Shown here: positions 27,126 through 38,934 of the stretch, piece by piece | Numbering within the stretch: the stretch's first letter is position 1 | Layout: the number at the start of each line of letters is the position of its first letter | NCBI GenBank assembly: GCA_027574665.1 | Contig: CM050690.1 | Coordinates: 39,966,665 to 40,030,664, forward strand | DNA from: Rhynochetos jubatus | Lineage: Eukaryota > Chordata > Aves > Eurypygiformes > Rhynochetidae | Length of the DNA stretch: 64,000 nucleotides | Direction of reading: 5' to 3' | Notes under the pieces: generated by a model | What the model saw: the letters and a program-made list of their open reading frames with translations, nothing else | What the model was told of the DNA's origin: nothing | Database searches by the model: none | Position numbers and translations under genes: made by a program

Positions 27126-30100
27126 AAATAGCAATAATGAAGAAAAGGACTTTATTCTAGATGCCTTGGCTTCTTAAGAGTTGTTCTTAACATTTTCTGT
27201 AAAAGGTTGTATGAAGTGGAAGAGTCGTTTTTAAATAAATGGATAAATATAGGTCATGACAATAGCACGACAGCACAAACCCAGCACAGACCAGCTGAGC
27301 CCCCAGCCTGTGTTTGTGGGACGTTACATAAGCTATGCATAAGCCATATACAGCTTATCGTACCCCGTGACTGAATACAGCCTTACTTCCTATCAGGCAA
27401 ATCAAGGAAATAAAAGTAGCTTGTACCGCTTTATGAGCTGGCGATAAATCAGTTCAGGAGGGTAGCGAGCAAGACTGTCCAACAAGGGCTCATAAGCCAT
27501 AATTTCTCTGATCAGGCGACCTCCAGCACGCGATCTGCTGCCTGTGCCTCCTGGGACACTGCAATAGCAGCATTATGTAAGCACTGTAATACTCTTATAT
27601 CCACTGGAAAAGGCCAGACACAGGGTAAAGTGCAGCTCCCTCGCCCCCCTCCTCCTTCAGTCCTTATAATTGATGGTAAACTGAAATTTCTTATGTGAGG
27701 GCATGACCCAATGCTGTGATGAAGTCACTACAAGGCTCACAGCTGCCTGCTCGGGGCTCAGGGTCCGACCCCTACGGCTCCCACGGCACAGCATTCTCGG
27801 GGGGGGGGGGAACGCAGCACCGCAGACTGAGGATCAGCCCCCCATCGTGAGCCGCTCCACATCACACCAAACACAGGCAAAGGGGGTGCTCACAGTGCAA
27901 GACACCCTAGTAACAGACTGATGCAATCAACCAACGCGGTTCTCTGAAGAATGAGTTTAAAAGAGTTCAGCGTAGTTGCTTTAAGTCCTACCGGGACAGA
28001 ATGTGTTAGTTAGTGCTACTGACACACCCTTAACAGCACATTTGACTATTTGGAGATCAGCAGAGTGAGAAACCCCCTACAGCAGATAACATGTTCTAAG
28101 TGCAGTTCATCAGGAACTAAATGACTTGTGTCTCTTAGAAAAACAATGGAGTTGTTTTTCTGCTGTCCCTGTCCCAGGGTTTATGCGTGTTTGAGCCAAC
28201 CACCAATGAAAAGAGTAAAACCTTTTCTGAAGGTATGGACAGAATTATTCAGCTCTGATCCACTAATGACGACTCCTTCCTATCTTCTGTCTCTGCAGCA
28301 TGAAAACCGGCCATAACCTCAGACAGGGAGCCTCCAGATCCAAGATTAACCTGGACAATCTTGTACTTTTAGTCACGGATGTTCCTCATTTAGCACCCAA
28401 CAGTCAGTCACAATAGCAATCAATATTTAAGCAGGAGCTAGAGCCAAGGTCTCTGGCTGAGCCTGCAACAAGTCTTCCTCTATTTATGTACATATAAAAA
28501 TGAATTGATTACTTTACACTTAAAAACTGAACTTCTTTCCAGGCACAGTCTTGCATGTGAAGACAAGTCATTTATAGTCAGAAGCAAAGTAGAAGAGAGG
28601 CAAAATATTGCAAAGATCTCCTTTTTCCTTGGTGAATCTTTGCAGGAACCAGACTGCAAATTCCCAAGAGCTTCCAAGGTATTAACAGTAAGAAAGCGAA
28701 TGAATAGCAAGCATGAGAAATTGTAGATGTGTTCTCTGTACCCTTCCATGTCGAAATAGCAAAGTGTTATTAACTTTTTATTCCTCTGCAAGAGTGTGAG
28801 GTTTAATTGGAAAATAATATTGAACAATGAACTTACACCGACGACGGCACTGTTCCCCTCAGGCAGCCTCCATTCACACCACTATTCAAAGCACTATCCA
28901 CTCTCCTATCCTAGTCATCACAGAGAATACGCAAAGTATTAGGACACATTTTTTAATGTAATATAATGCCAGTTAAATAACTTCGTCCCTAAGTCATTCT
29001 GCAGCTACCAGTGGATATTCAGATCCCCACACCATGTGTCTGTGCTACCAGGCTCTCAAGTTACGACAGAAACAGACAATGGCATGAGATGTGTGGGGAA
29101 GTGGGCAACAAAATAAAAATTCCTTCATTTCTAATCAGCCCGCACTCAGTCTAAGACTGATCTCCACATCACTGAAGACAACTGTAATTTTCCTCACCAC
29201 TTTCAATTACAGAAGGGATCCAGCCGTACAAGAGAGTAGCAAAATCCTTTCCATTTCTTGGCTCTTGTGACAAGCAGGAGGTCAACGCATGATCCCAGAT
29301 TACTTTGTTCTAAGAACATACTGAAGTAATAGCAGACGTACTGCTGACATCTTCAACAAAGATTTTATGAACCGAGGGCTCTGAGTCTTTCAGAATCACA
29401 GTCCAAGCTTAATGCTGAGTTTTCCTGAGATACCATACATGATCGATCATGCTGGGCTGAGTGAGGACTCTTCTAGGGGCCCTCTACACAAACCTTGCAC
29501 AGTGTGTATGAGTACAAGACTTCTACAAGTGAGAAATTCCCAGTGCTGTCTCCTAATACTTCAACCCATCAGCAGGGGTTATGGGTTATGAATTTTTTAC
29601 AAGCCTTAATGATAACTTATCTCTGTCAGAGAGATTTAGCAGGCTCTAGAATGACAGGGGCAGTCTTACCACTGAGATCACCCAACTTGTCTTAAACATC
29701 CCTGCAGACTTGCAGCAAATAAATCCTGGGATATGTCCAACACATCACTGCTTTAAGCTGTCACAGGGTGGCAAGGCAGAGAACAGGCTGTTGTGCACTC
29801 TTCAATTCCCTTTGAACTACTGGCATCAGTCTGCACTGATAACTAGGTGAAGACGGATGGTAGATACAACATAAGCGCTCAGAATAGTCTTTTCCCTCTT
29901 CTTTTACATCAGAGTTTCACCTCCTTCCAGTGAGAGATGATGCTAAAAGCTAAACAACACTGCTGTTAGTAGAAGTCTGCCAGGCCTTTGGTCTGGCTAT
30001 GACAATAGCCGAAGACAGCTATTCCCAGCTTTCGCATCTCCCTGTGGTTGTGTTCCACACAAGAAAAAAATGTAGGATAAACAATTAAACAAATTTCTGT

Positions 30101-30804
30101 CCCAATGTTTTCCCCTTTTAGTCTTCAAAAGTAAAAATTAATAAAAATTAAACCCACAAGTACTTGGTTGAGGCTCTAGATTTCCCCACTGAAACAACTG
30201 TTTGTCTTTATTGGAAATGGAGATCAGCAATGGTACTATTTAAAAGAAAAATAAAAACTTTTCGTGGAAAAAAATAAAATAGAAAATAAACCTTTTATCT
30301 GCTGCTGACAAAGTGACTATTTTCTACTAGCTCAACAGTACAAATTAGCCCAGTCCTTGTTCTGTTGTTAAAAGTAACTATTCCTCTGTGTACCTGTATA
30401 TGAGGAATTTATATGATTCCATCAAAAATGAAAATGAGCTCTACAGAAGGTACTATAAAAAGGCTGAAGGGCCAAACAGTGAATGCCACACTGATAAAAG
30501 GAATTCACATTCCTATTACATTTCTTTGGATTTCACCGCATGGCAAGAATGCTACTACTATTAGATGCTATTACGATGACCAGCATATTTCAACTTAGTT
30601 AATATTCCATGTTTTTAGGGAAAAGCAAATGCCATTTGATTTGTCATTTGTTCTGTGAACACTGTACGTTTTCCTGTATGCTTCTGTCTTTACACAACAC
30701 CAGAACAAATACAGGAAGAGTATGGGATTTGTCTTCCACCAGCTTATTGCACATGATTATGTCAAGATGGAATTTTCAGAAAGTCTGAACTTCTCTTCTC
30801 TTAG
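27126..30804. other. Intronic sequence; CpG-richer patch at 27.26-27.93 kb
   Basis: The first 0.8 kb after the LTR has more CpG and higher GC than most of the intron and includes a G12 run at 27799-27810. No domain or repeat family was recognised there. The rest is AT-rich unique sequence with only short chance frames. Confidence 0.6.
27799..27810 (+). repeat. Poly(G) run, 12 nt
   Basis: Twelve consecutive G on the plus strand lie inside the CpG-richer patch. Length errors in sequencing are common at such runs. Confidence 0.85.
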
Positions 30805-30809
30805 CATGT

Positions 30810-31392
30810 TGTGCTGGATTGGGCTGGGGTAGAGTTAATTTTCTTCATAGTAGCTAGGATGGGGCTGTGTTTTGGATTCATGCTGAAAACAGTGATGATA
30901 ACACAGGGATGTTTTCGTTACTGCTGAGCAGTGCTTACACAGGGTCAAGGTCTTTTCTGCTTCTCACCCCACTCCACCAGTGAGGAGTCTGGGGGTGCGC
31001 ATAAAGTTGGGAGGGGACACAGTCGGGAGAGCTGACCCCAACTGACCAAAGGGACATTCCATACCATATGACATCATGCTCAGCACATAAAGCTGGGGGA
31101 AGAAGGAGGAAGGAAGGGTTATGGCATTTGTCTTCCCAAGTGACCGTTACCTGTGATGGAGCCCTGCTCTCCTGCAATGGCTGAACACCTGCCTGCCAAT
31201 GGGAAGTGGTGAATGGACTCCTTGTTCTGCTTTGCTTGCATGCGTGGCTTCTGCTTTACCTATTAAACTGTCTTTATCTCAACCCACAAGTTTTCTCCCT
31301 TTTACCCTTCCGATTTTCCCCCCATCCTACCTGGGGAAAGTGGGTGAGTGGCTGTGTGGTGCTCAGTTGATGGCTGGGATTAAACCATGACA
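30810..31392 (+). mobile_element. Solo LTR, avian ERVL-like
   Basis: The element starts TGTGCTGGATTGGG and ends TTAAACCATGACA. Flanks CATGT (30805-30809) and CAGGT (31393-31397) agree at four of five positions and look like a decayed 5-bp target duplication. It contains a TATA-like ACATAAAG at 31085-31092 and an ATTAAA polyadenylation signal at 31262-31267, in the U3-R order expected for a plus-strand LTR. The ends and the GTAGAGTTAATTTTCTTC block match a widespread bird LTR type. No internal region is attached. Confidence 0.9.
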
Positions 31393-31397
31393 CAGGT

Positions 31398-32518
31398 GTT
31401 GTTAATTCCTGCAACAATTCATTGGCTGTTTCACTTTTTTCAATGTCTCTTCAAGATTAGTATCAGGAGAATTCAAAGGAGAGATGGAACACAGAAATAC
31501 AAGACAAGATCTCCTTTAGTCTCCCTCTTGTAGTGGACATTTAATATATTTCTGAATGGAAAAGGGATGCAAATTAAATAGTGTTCTGCTGGAAGAAAAG
31601 TAAAAGGAGACTACAGTCAAGCTTCTCCACAGAGAGCTTTTTCTTAGGTGGAAATAAAACAAAACCAAAAGCTGAGAGTAGGTGCAGCTTCCCTTTAAAG
31701 AGAGGTCGCCAGGGAGCAATATACTCTGGGAGACCAACACATAACACATTCTGTGCTGGAAACCACAGACTTGACTGAAAAATGCTCGCAGCCAAAACAG
31801 GCATCACTGTTTCAATGTCACTGATCTCTGCACAAGTAAGCATGAAGGAAAGAACAGTGGAAGACTCAGTTTTCAAATCAGCAGTGTTCTGGGGAAGCCT
31901 AAAAGAAATGAGACCTTGTAATGTCCCACAGACAGGCACCACTAGCATACTGGTGCAAATTTCAGGTCAGTACTGGCTTTTCAGATTAGTATCCTCTTCT
32001 GTGATTCCTGAATTTGTAAAAGCTCAAAATAAATATATTTGTGTAGTCTCATCCATAAAGCCAACAAATCAATTCCCTTATTTTTACTGTCTCATTTGAA
32101 AGCTTCCTTGACAAATGGAGTAACCCTTCTTCTTTTCCTCTGCCTATGGAATGCAATAAATCAGAACTCATTTAACCCTTAGTCCATTGGTAATTCACCT
32201 ACTTGGCATAGAAAGTAGCGAAATCGGAAGTATGAGCACGGAAATTTGGGTATTTTGAATATGACCAAAATGTCAAACGGGCTTTTCTATATAAAGTTCA
32301 ACTGAGAAGTTACTACTTTATTGATTCTGCTGAACTTCCAAATATATACATCTGCAAATCATTCCCATTTCTGTTTTAATCAGATACGGTCTTCCTACAA
32401 AACACAATTACCTTGAATCTTCCATACAGATCCACTTTCTTCAGATTTCCTTTCTACGCCTCTGCATAGTTAGGGGTGTGGAAGGGTGGGAGGGTGGAGC
32501 ACAGAAACTATAATAGCT
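31398..32518. other. Intronic sequence without recognisable genes
   Basis: Unique sequence between an LTR and a CR1 copy. Open frames up to 124 codons occur on both strands but show no recognisable family. Confidence 0.65.
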
Positions 32519-32527
32519 GAAACGGGA

Positions 32528-32831
32528 TGCCTGAGAAAGCTGGAGGGGGACTTTTTACAAGGGACTGTAGTGACAGGACAAGGGACAATGGCTTTAAACT
32601 GAAAGAAGGTAGACTTAGATTAGATATAGGGAAGAAATTCTTAATGGTGAGAGTGGTGAGGCACTGGAACAGGTTGCCCAAAGAAGTTGTCGATGCCCCA
32701 TCCCTGGAAGTGTTCAAGGTAAGGGTGGATGAGTCTCTGAGCAACCTGGTCTAGTGGAAGGTGTCCCTGCCCGTGGCAGGGGGGTTGGAATTAGATGGTC
32801 TTTAAGGTCCCTTTCAATTCTGTGATTCTCT
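32528..32831 (+). mobile_element. CR1 LINE 3' end
   Basis: The plus strand carries the last part of CR1: the GACTTTTTACAAGGGACTGT block, the ATTCTTAATGGTGAGAGTGG block, a GGTCTAGTGGAAGGTGTCC block, and the terminal TTCAATTCTGTGATTCTCT. It is 5'-truncated to about 300 bp and antisense to SH3GL2. Confidence 0.93.
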
Positions 32832-35467
32832 AATCTTAAAAGCCTTGAACAATAAATAGTCCCTTTGACAGTGCTGGATTCTGCAGAGGTTAGTGTACAA
32901 AAGCAGTTTACAATTATTTACTAAATTACGTTGAATTTGTGATTGCTGCAGATTAAAAGCATGCAATACAAGACTTACCATGGCTTAACTGTGCTGTGGC
33001 ACTTCAATAATGAGCATCACTGAACATGTAAAAGCCTGAGACGTGTCAGAACTTTAGCCATCATCACACCACAAAGAGAGCCTCATCACACAAAACAAGG
33101 CTGAAAGACCAATTGACGGTGGTGTAATTTGGACTGTACAGTCGAAAGTATTTGTGCACTACCATGTGTGACTCATTCCTTAACTGTTTACCACCATTTC
33201 CTAAAGTTACTTGTGTGAACATAAAAGGGATTATTGTGGTGTGTCAGCATTTCCTGTAGACTGCATTCCTGTCTGGAAATGCATCAGCATTTTTCCTCCC
33301 TCAGACCAACTCTAAAAACGTGTATTTTTTAACCTCAGCATTTGTGTTTTGAATGTTTGTGTTTCTCCCTTTTAGACAGCTTACAATGGAAACAAATTTT
33401 CAAGACCTCTTTTTTTCTGTTCCTATGAAAAAGGCATTCTTTACATGAAAGGACTTAATCAATATCCCATTTTTAGGAAAATTAAATCCCCACTTCTCAT
33501 ATCTGTACAATTAGAGAGCTTTCACAAGAGGTCCTGAGCAGGATCATAAATCCTATTACTTGGTTTAAAATGCCAGTGAGGCTGCACCTACCAGTCTCGA
33601 CCACCAAACCTCACTGCTGTGTCCTCTTCAAACTGTTTTTGCCTCCTGAACACAGTGTTTTCCAGACTGATACTCGAGCAAAGCCTTCTCCTTCTTTTCC
33701 CAGAACAGTTATTCTGCTACCACTTGCATCCATGATGCTGAGGGGTCCCTCATTTAGCCACCTCAATCAAAACTGACTGCTGACTGAAGCAGCATCATGG
33801 CTTCATGGAAAGGCCCAGAGGATGTGGTCCTCTCTGCAATTACAAAAGGAAGGCCAGAATTTTTCACCAGGTAAGCTCCCTTGCTCTTACAACACTATAC
33901 CCTACTTGCTCTCATGTAAGCTGTGGTTTGCAGTATCACTGGGTAGCTTTCTTGCTTTCAGATCATTTCACTTCTAAATAACCTCTTGTACTCTAAGAAA
34001 TTGAAGCTGCTTAAGAAAGAACAGCAGTTAATCAATGAAAACCTGATTTTAAAAAAGCTTGCACAAGCAGACTGAAAATTCTGTTCCCCAAATGCTTATA
34101 AGGACTGTCTACATCCCATGGATAAATGTTGCAGTATATCAAGACTTGACAAAAACTTTGTGAAAATTTATAGTTGTCAGCAAAAATTGTTCCATCCTAT
34201 AGCTGGTGTTAAAGCACTAGTCCTGTATCACAAGATTACATATTAGCAAGGACCATTCCCACAGGACAAATCAGCCAGTGGCCCTATCAGCAAAAGAAGA
34301 AACACTGGATTTGGAACTTATCAGTAAGGACCAGGGAGGAAAATCAGTAAGACAGGAGTGTCTTGCAACACACAAAGCCACATATATCTACTTGTATTTC
34401 ATGTAGTCACACAGAGAATACTTATTTTCAAGCACACACACACGTGCTTTAAATATATCACAAGCTTAACTGGGCTTTAACTATTGTTCAATTATTGTTC
34501 ACTAGTGAAAGAAGGTGCCCTCAGTCTGATGTACCTTTTACCTCAGAATCACAGACAGCTGTTCCCACTTACTCCACAGTAGCTGACATCATCACTGGAT
34601 GTATTATTTCCTCACCTGCACAGTGCCTGAAAATCAGGCTTGAAGATCTCGGTTGATCTCCAGGACCTAAGTAGACACTCTAGCCCTGAGCAGCCTTTTG
34701 CAGCCTGGTCTATCTCCCAAGCTAGCCAACTCACTATTGCTTTAGGCTCCTTGGCCGGTGTCAGTGACACTATGGAACAATCCTCCTCCCCTTTCTTTTT
34801 CACACCCAACTCTTCAGGCAGATTTACACCGCATACTTACCCTGAAACAACTATCTCAAGAGCTGGATGTGAACTGACTTGACTCCTAACCTCCACACCT
34901 CTGCCAAAAGAAGCTGTTTGCACAGAAATGACAAAGCAATTTTTTCTTCTACAGTTTGTTTCACTTGTATGGGCTTCACAGTGGCTTTAATCACAATGGT
35001 GTTAATACAGCAATCCCGGGTATTTGCCAGGGTCATATACTAGTATTTCCATACTGCGACAGTTTAGCTAGAGCTTTCTTTTCCCACTGCCACTGAACAC
35101 CACCTTATAGGTGACATCTAAAGCTCATTTTGTGAAATTTATGTAGAGCTGACTCCCTCTACACAGTTCAAAAGAACCATGTTGCAATCCTGCTGTTTAT
35201 ATAAAACTACTCCACTGGGGTCAAGATGTCACCCTGTGCAGGTGAGTCATCTCTGCAGGTTTATGTACAGCAAAGTAATTCACAAAGTAGAACTGGAGGA
35301 GGTGAGATTCAAAGTAAACTTTATAGGGGACTCAAAAATAATTTTCTTGAGAGTCTTAAGTATTGGTTAAAGAAGTTTCACTCTCTGCTGTTGTCAACAT
35401 AAAGAGTTAAAAATATATACTGCAATGTAGAGGATGTGTAGTACTTAATTAAAGCATCCATTATCCA
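32832..35467. other. Intronic sequence without recognisable genes
   Basis: AT-rich unique sequence with a short (CA)n run near 34,434. No supported exon, RNA gene or repeat. Confidence 0.65.
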
Positions 35468-36200
35468 TAATTTTGACACTGTCTCTCACAGTATCCTTCT
35501 GGACAAAACATCCAGCACACATCTAGAAAAGCCCATAGTATGTTGGGTGAACAATTTGCTGACAGGTCAGGCTCAAACCGTTACAGTAAATGCAGTCATA
35601 TCAGGCCGGTAGCCAGTCACCAGTGGGGTTCCCAGGGGCTCAATGTTTTTATACATCTGATGATACTAAATTCATAGGACCTGTGGACTCCCCAACGGTG
35701 AAGAGGCCTTACAGAGAGACCCACATAGACTAAAAGCTCACTAAAAGTGAGCTGGGCAATCACCACTGATATGAAATTTAACAAGAGCGAGTGCCAGATT
35801 CTCCATCTGGGTTGGGGTAATCCTGGTTATACGTACAAACAAGGGAACAAGAGGCTGGAAAGCAGCCCTGCAAAAAGATGTCTGGGCGTTTGGGTTGACG
35901 GCCAGCTGAACAGGAGCTACAGCGTGTCCTGACAGCCATAAGGGCCAACTGTGTCCTCGGGTGCATCAAGCACAGAATTGCTAGCTGGTCAAGGGAGGTG
36001 ACTGTCCCACTCTACATTGCACTGCTGAGGTCCCACTGTGCATACTGTGTGCAGTTTTGGGCACTTCAGTATAGGAAGGACATCAGACCATTAGTGTGTC
36101 CAGAGAACTGTGACCAAGATAGCAAAAGGCCTCGAGGGCCAAACTTGCAAGAAGCGAGTGAGGTCATTTGTTGGGAAGGATATTATTCCAACACCTACAA
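35468..36200 (+). mobile_element. CR1 LINE fragment, old diverged copy
   Basis: Plus-strand frames give FDTVSHSILLDK near the start, then WVNNLLTGQAQTVTVNAV, and further on FNKSECQILHLGWGNPGYTY and ESSPAKRCLGVWVDGQLN, in the correct CR1 ORF2 order. Stops and frame changes are frequent and the FADD region is degraded. A minus-strand CR1 lies against its downstream end, so no native 3' tail is visible. Confidence 0.85.
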
Positions 36201-36206
36201 TGAGAA

Positions 36207-36760
36207 GAATCACAGAACGCTTTGGCTTAAAGGGACCTTAAAGATCATCTAGTTCCAACCCCCCTGCCATGGGCAGGGACACCTTCCACTAGACCACGTT
36301 ACTCAAAGCCTCATCCAGCCTGGCCTTGAACACTTCCAGGGATGAGGCATCCACAGCTTCTCTGGGCAACCTGTTCCACTGCCTCACCACCCTCAACGTG
36401 TCTAGTTCGTGTCCACCAGCTGGTGTTCAGCTTTTCATGCCCCAGTACCCCCAAGTCCTTCTCCTCAGGGCTGCTCTCCATCCATTCTCCTCCCAGCCTG
36501 TACTTGTGTTTGGGACTGCCCCGACCCAGGTGCAGGACCTTGCACTTGGCCTTGTTGAACTCCATGAGGCTGACACAGGCCCATCTCTCCAGCTTGTCCA
36601 GGTCCCTCTGGATGGCATCCCTGCCCTCCAGCGTGTCGACTGCACCACACAGCTTGGTGTCATCGGCAAACTTGATGAGGGTGCACTCAATGCCACCGTC
36701 CGTGTTACCAACAAAGGGGTTAAACAGCGCTGGTCCCAGTAACAACCCCTGAGGAACATA
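36207..36760 (-). mobile_element. CR1 LINE 3' end with internal deletion, abutting an older CR1
   Basis: The plus strand starts GAATCACAGAACGCTTTGG and carries the reverse-complemented CR1 tail. Around 36,390-36,420 it jumps directly from the 3' UTR-proximal part of the element into the ORF2 segment that encodes HEKLN, skipping what is about 450 bp in the 11.9-kb copy. It then runs back through [20 protein letters not shown] and [20 protein letters not shown] to LLGPALFNPFVGNTD-like sequence near 36,750. The FADD motif is intact, but the element is truncated and deleted. Confidence 0.92.
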
Positions 36761-38909
36761 TTATTTTAGAAGTTTTTTTTTTAATTCATGCTTTTAATCC
36801 AGCCTCTCAGTATCATAATGGCCCTCCTCATGATTTTTAAATGTTCACAGCTGAACATGCTATATATCAAAATAGTACTGCTTGTCTCATTAAACTACCA
36901 TAATTTGCAACTTGGATATGCAACATCATAAAATATTAGTCACCACTTCAGAAGCTACCTTCATCCCTTAATTTGTAAGGGGATAATGCTCTGCTTAACT
37001 CTGCTCCAAAGAAAGAAGCTTATTAATGTCTTTTCTGCTAGTATCCACATTTTGCTCTTTTGTTTGTGTTTTCAGAAGCACCATTTTAAGATATTTTCAA
37101 CTGGTCAAATGGTAGCAGTACTTTGTCATTTTCTCTGACCTACCACATCAGTCTAAAGTCTGCCCAAGAGGTACTGCAGATTACCAGGGGTAGAATGTAT
37201 ACATCTAAGTACCTCCTATGCTGACACATGGAAAAAAAGGACACATCATACACAAAAGTATGTATCTCTTTTGTCTGAGTATAACGTGCACATCCTCATG
37301 GCTGGGAGCGCTGGTTAACTAAACATATAAAGATCTGTGAATAGGGGATGCATTGCAGTAATTTCACTGCTAGTTCCACATGGACAAGTAAAGCAGAAGG
37401 AACACGAAATGAAAAAGGCTTGCATGTCTACAGGGAGACTCTAATTGGATTCAAGAATTTTAAATCCATCTCCAAATGCAGAGCAGCAGATAGTGACTCA
37501 CAGGCCTTTCTGCAGAGCATGAGGAGGTGAAAACAGGGAAGATGAGGGTTATGTGGGCAGAACTGCTATAAAAACAAACACATTTGTAGTGTAAAAAAGC
37601 AAGTGCAAGTAACATATTTATATGGCTCCTAAGAGCTTCATATTTCCTGAGAGAGGGCCAGGAGCAGAACAGAGGAAGACTAATTGCCACATACAGCATC
37701 ACCCCAAAAGCAGCAAACTGCCAAAGCATCTGAAACCAGGCAAAGCTCGGTTAGTCTCAGTGGCACAGCTGCTTTTCATGATGTCACTCAAGCAATCGAG
37801 CTGTAAAACTGTGCATAACAAGTCAGTGCTATATAAAGGAAGTGTCTGGGAAGGTGTTTAAAGAAAGTGTCTGTCACACTCTGGTTTTGTCTGGTTTTAT
37901 CCTCAGAGCAGCAAGGATGCAGGTAGAGCACTGGGTGTACGCGTAAGACGTATACATAGTTATTTGCAGTATGAGCTATGGCAGTCTGAGGGCAAAGCAG
38001 CCCCTGTGTTGTTAGCTAGACACACGCCACCCTGGACCTCTGCAGCGTACAGCTCCTTTGAACACCCCGGCAAGAAAATGCAACACAGGTTATTCAGGTC
38101 TGAGGTTCAGGCTTGGACAATTCTTTGCAAGCGATTAGTTCACATTAAAGAACCAAGACCACTTCCAATGCTGCTCAACAATGCCATTAAGTCTTATGCA
38201 CAGAAATTTATAACAGCCCTAGAAAACACAACTAAACAGAAGGAACAGAGCTCTCATGAAGGCTAGTTGCGTTAAGTACAGATAAGCATCCTTTCTGCCG
38301 CATGACAGCAAAGAACACCAGAGCTGACATCTGATTTAGAAAGATTTAAAGAAAAAAAACCACACTTCTATCCACTTCACATGAATGCACACTGTAACAA
38401 AAAGGGTTTTCTGAAAACTTCAAATATCCATGGAGCCTTGAAAATTTCGACATCCACATGCACCTACCAAGCAAGGCTGCAGAGATCACAATGACCCTAC
38501 GGAACCCGACAGACATATAATAAGACATATAGTAAAATGGTGTATTTGCTGCAGTTACTCCTATACACTTTATCATCTTATTAGCAGGATACAAATGTCA
38601 TATCACATAAAGAAAAGGAATTAGATTATTGTTAATGGCTTCTTCACCCACTCATTACTACGTTCAGGCCCTCTTGGTCCACAGATCTATAGGATTTCTT
38701 TTCCCTGTGGATGATGTCACTTTTCTTCTTTTATCTACCTGCACCCTCGCTCGCAAAAAATGTTAGTAGTAGTCAAGCAATTTACTAAATTTAAAACTCG
38801 TCAGCCCATCAGCTGGTACAGAGAGTTTTTCACAGCTGTGTGAAAACAAGACTTTAAATATTCACATGGCATAGGTAGGCCTTTCTGGAGCTGGATTATT
38901 TCCTGCAGT

Positions 38910-38934
38910 TTTCACAAGCATTTCGCTTGTGAAA
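38910..38934. repeat. Perfect 10-bp hairpin with 5-nt loop
   Basis: TTTCACAAGC at 38910-38919 and GCTTGTGAAA at 38925-38934 are exact reverse complements around ATTTC. Confidence 0.85.

Noticed and set aside
26494..31392. Complete endogenous provirus bounded by the two intronic LTRs
   Set aside because: Each LTR has its own flanking duplication, the two differ in sequence, and no gag, pol or env remnant is seen between them.
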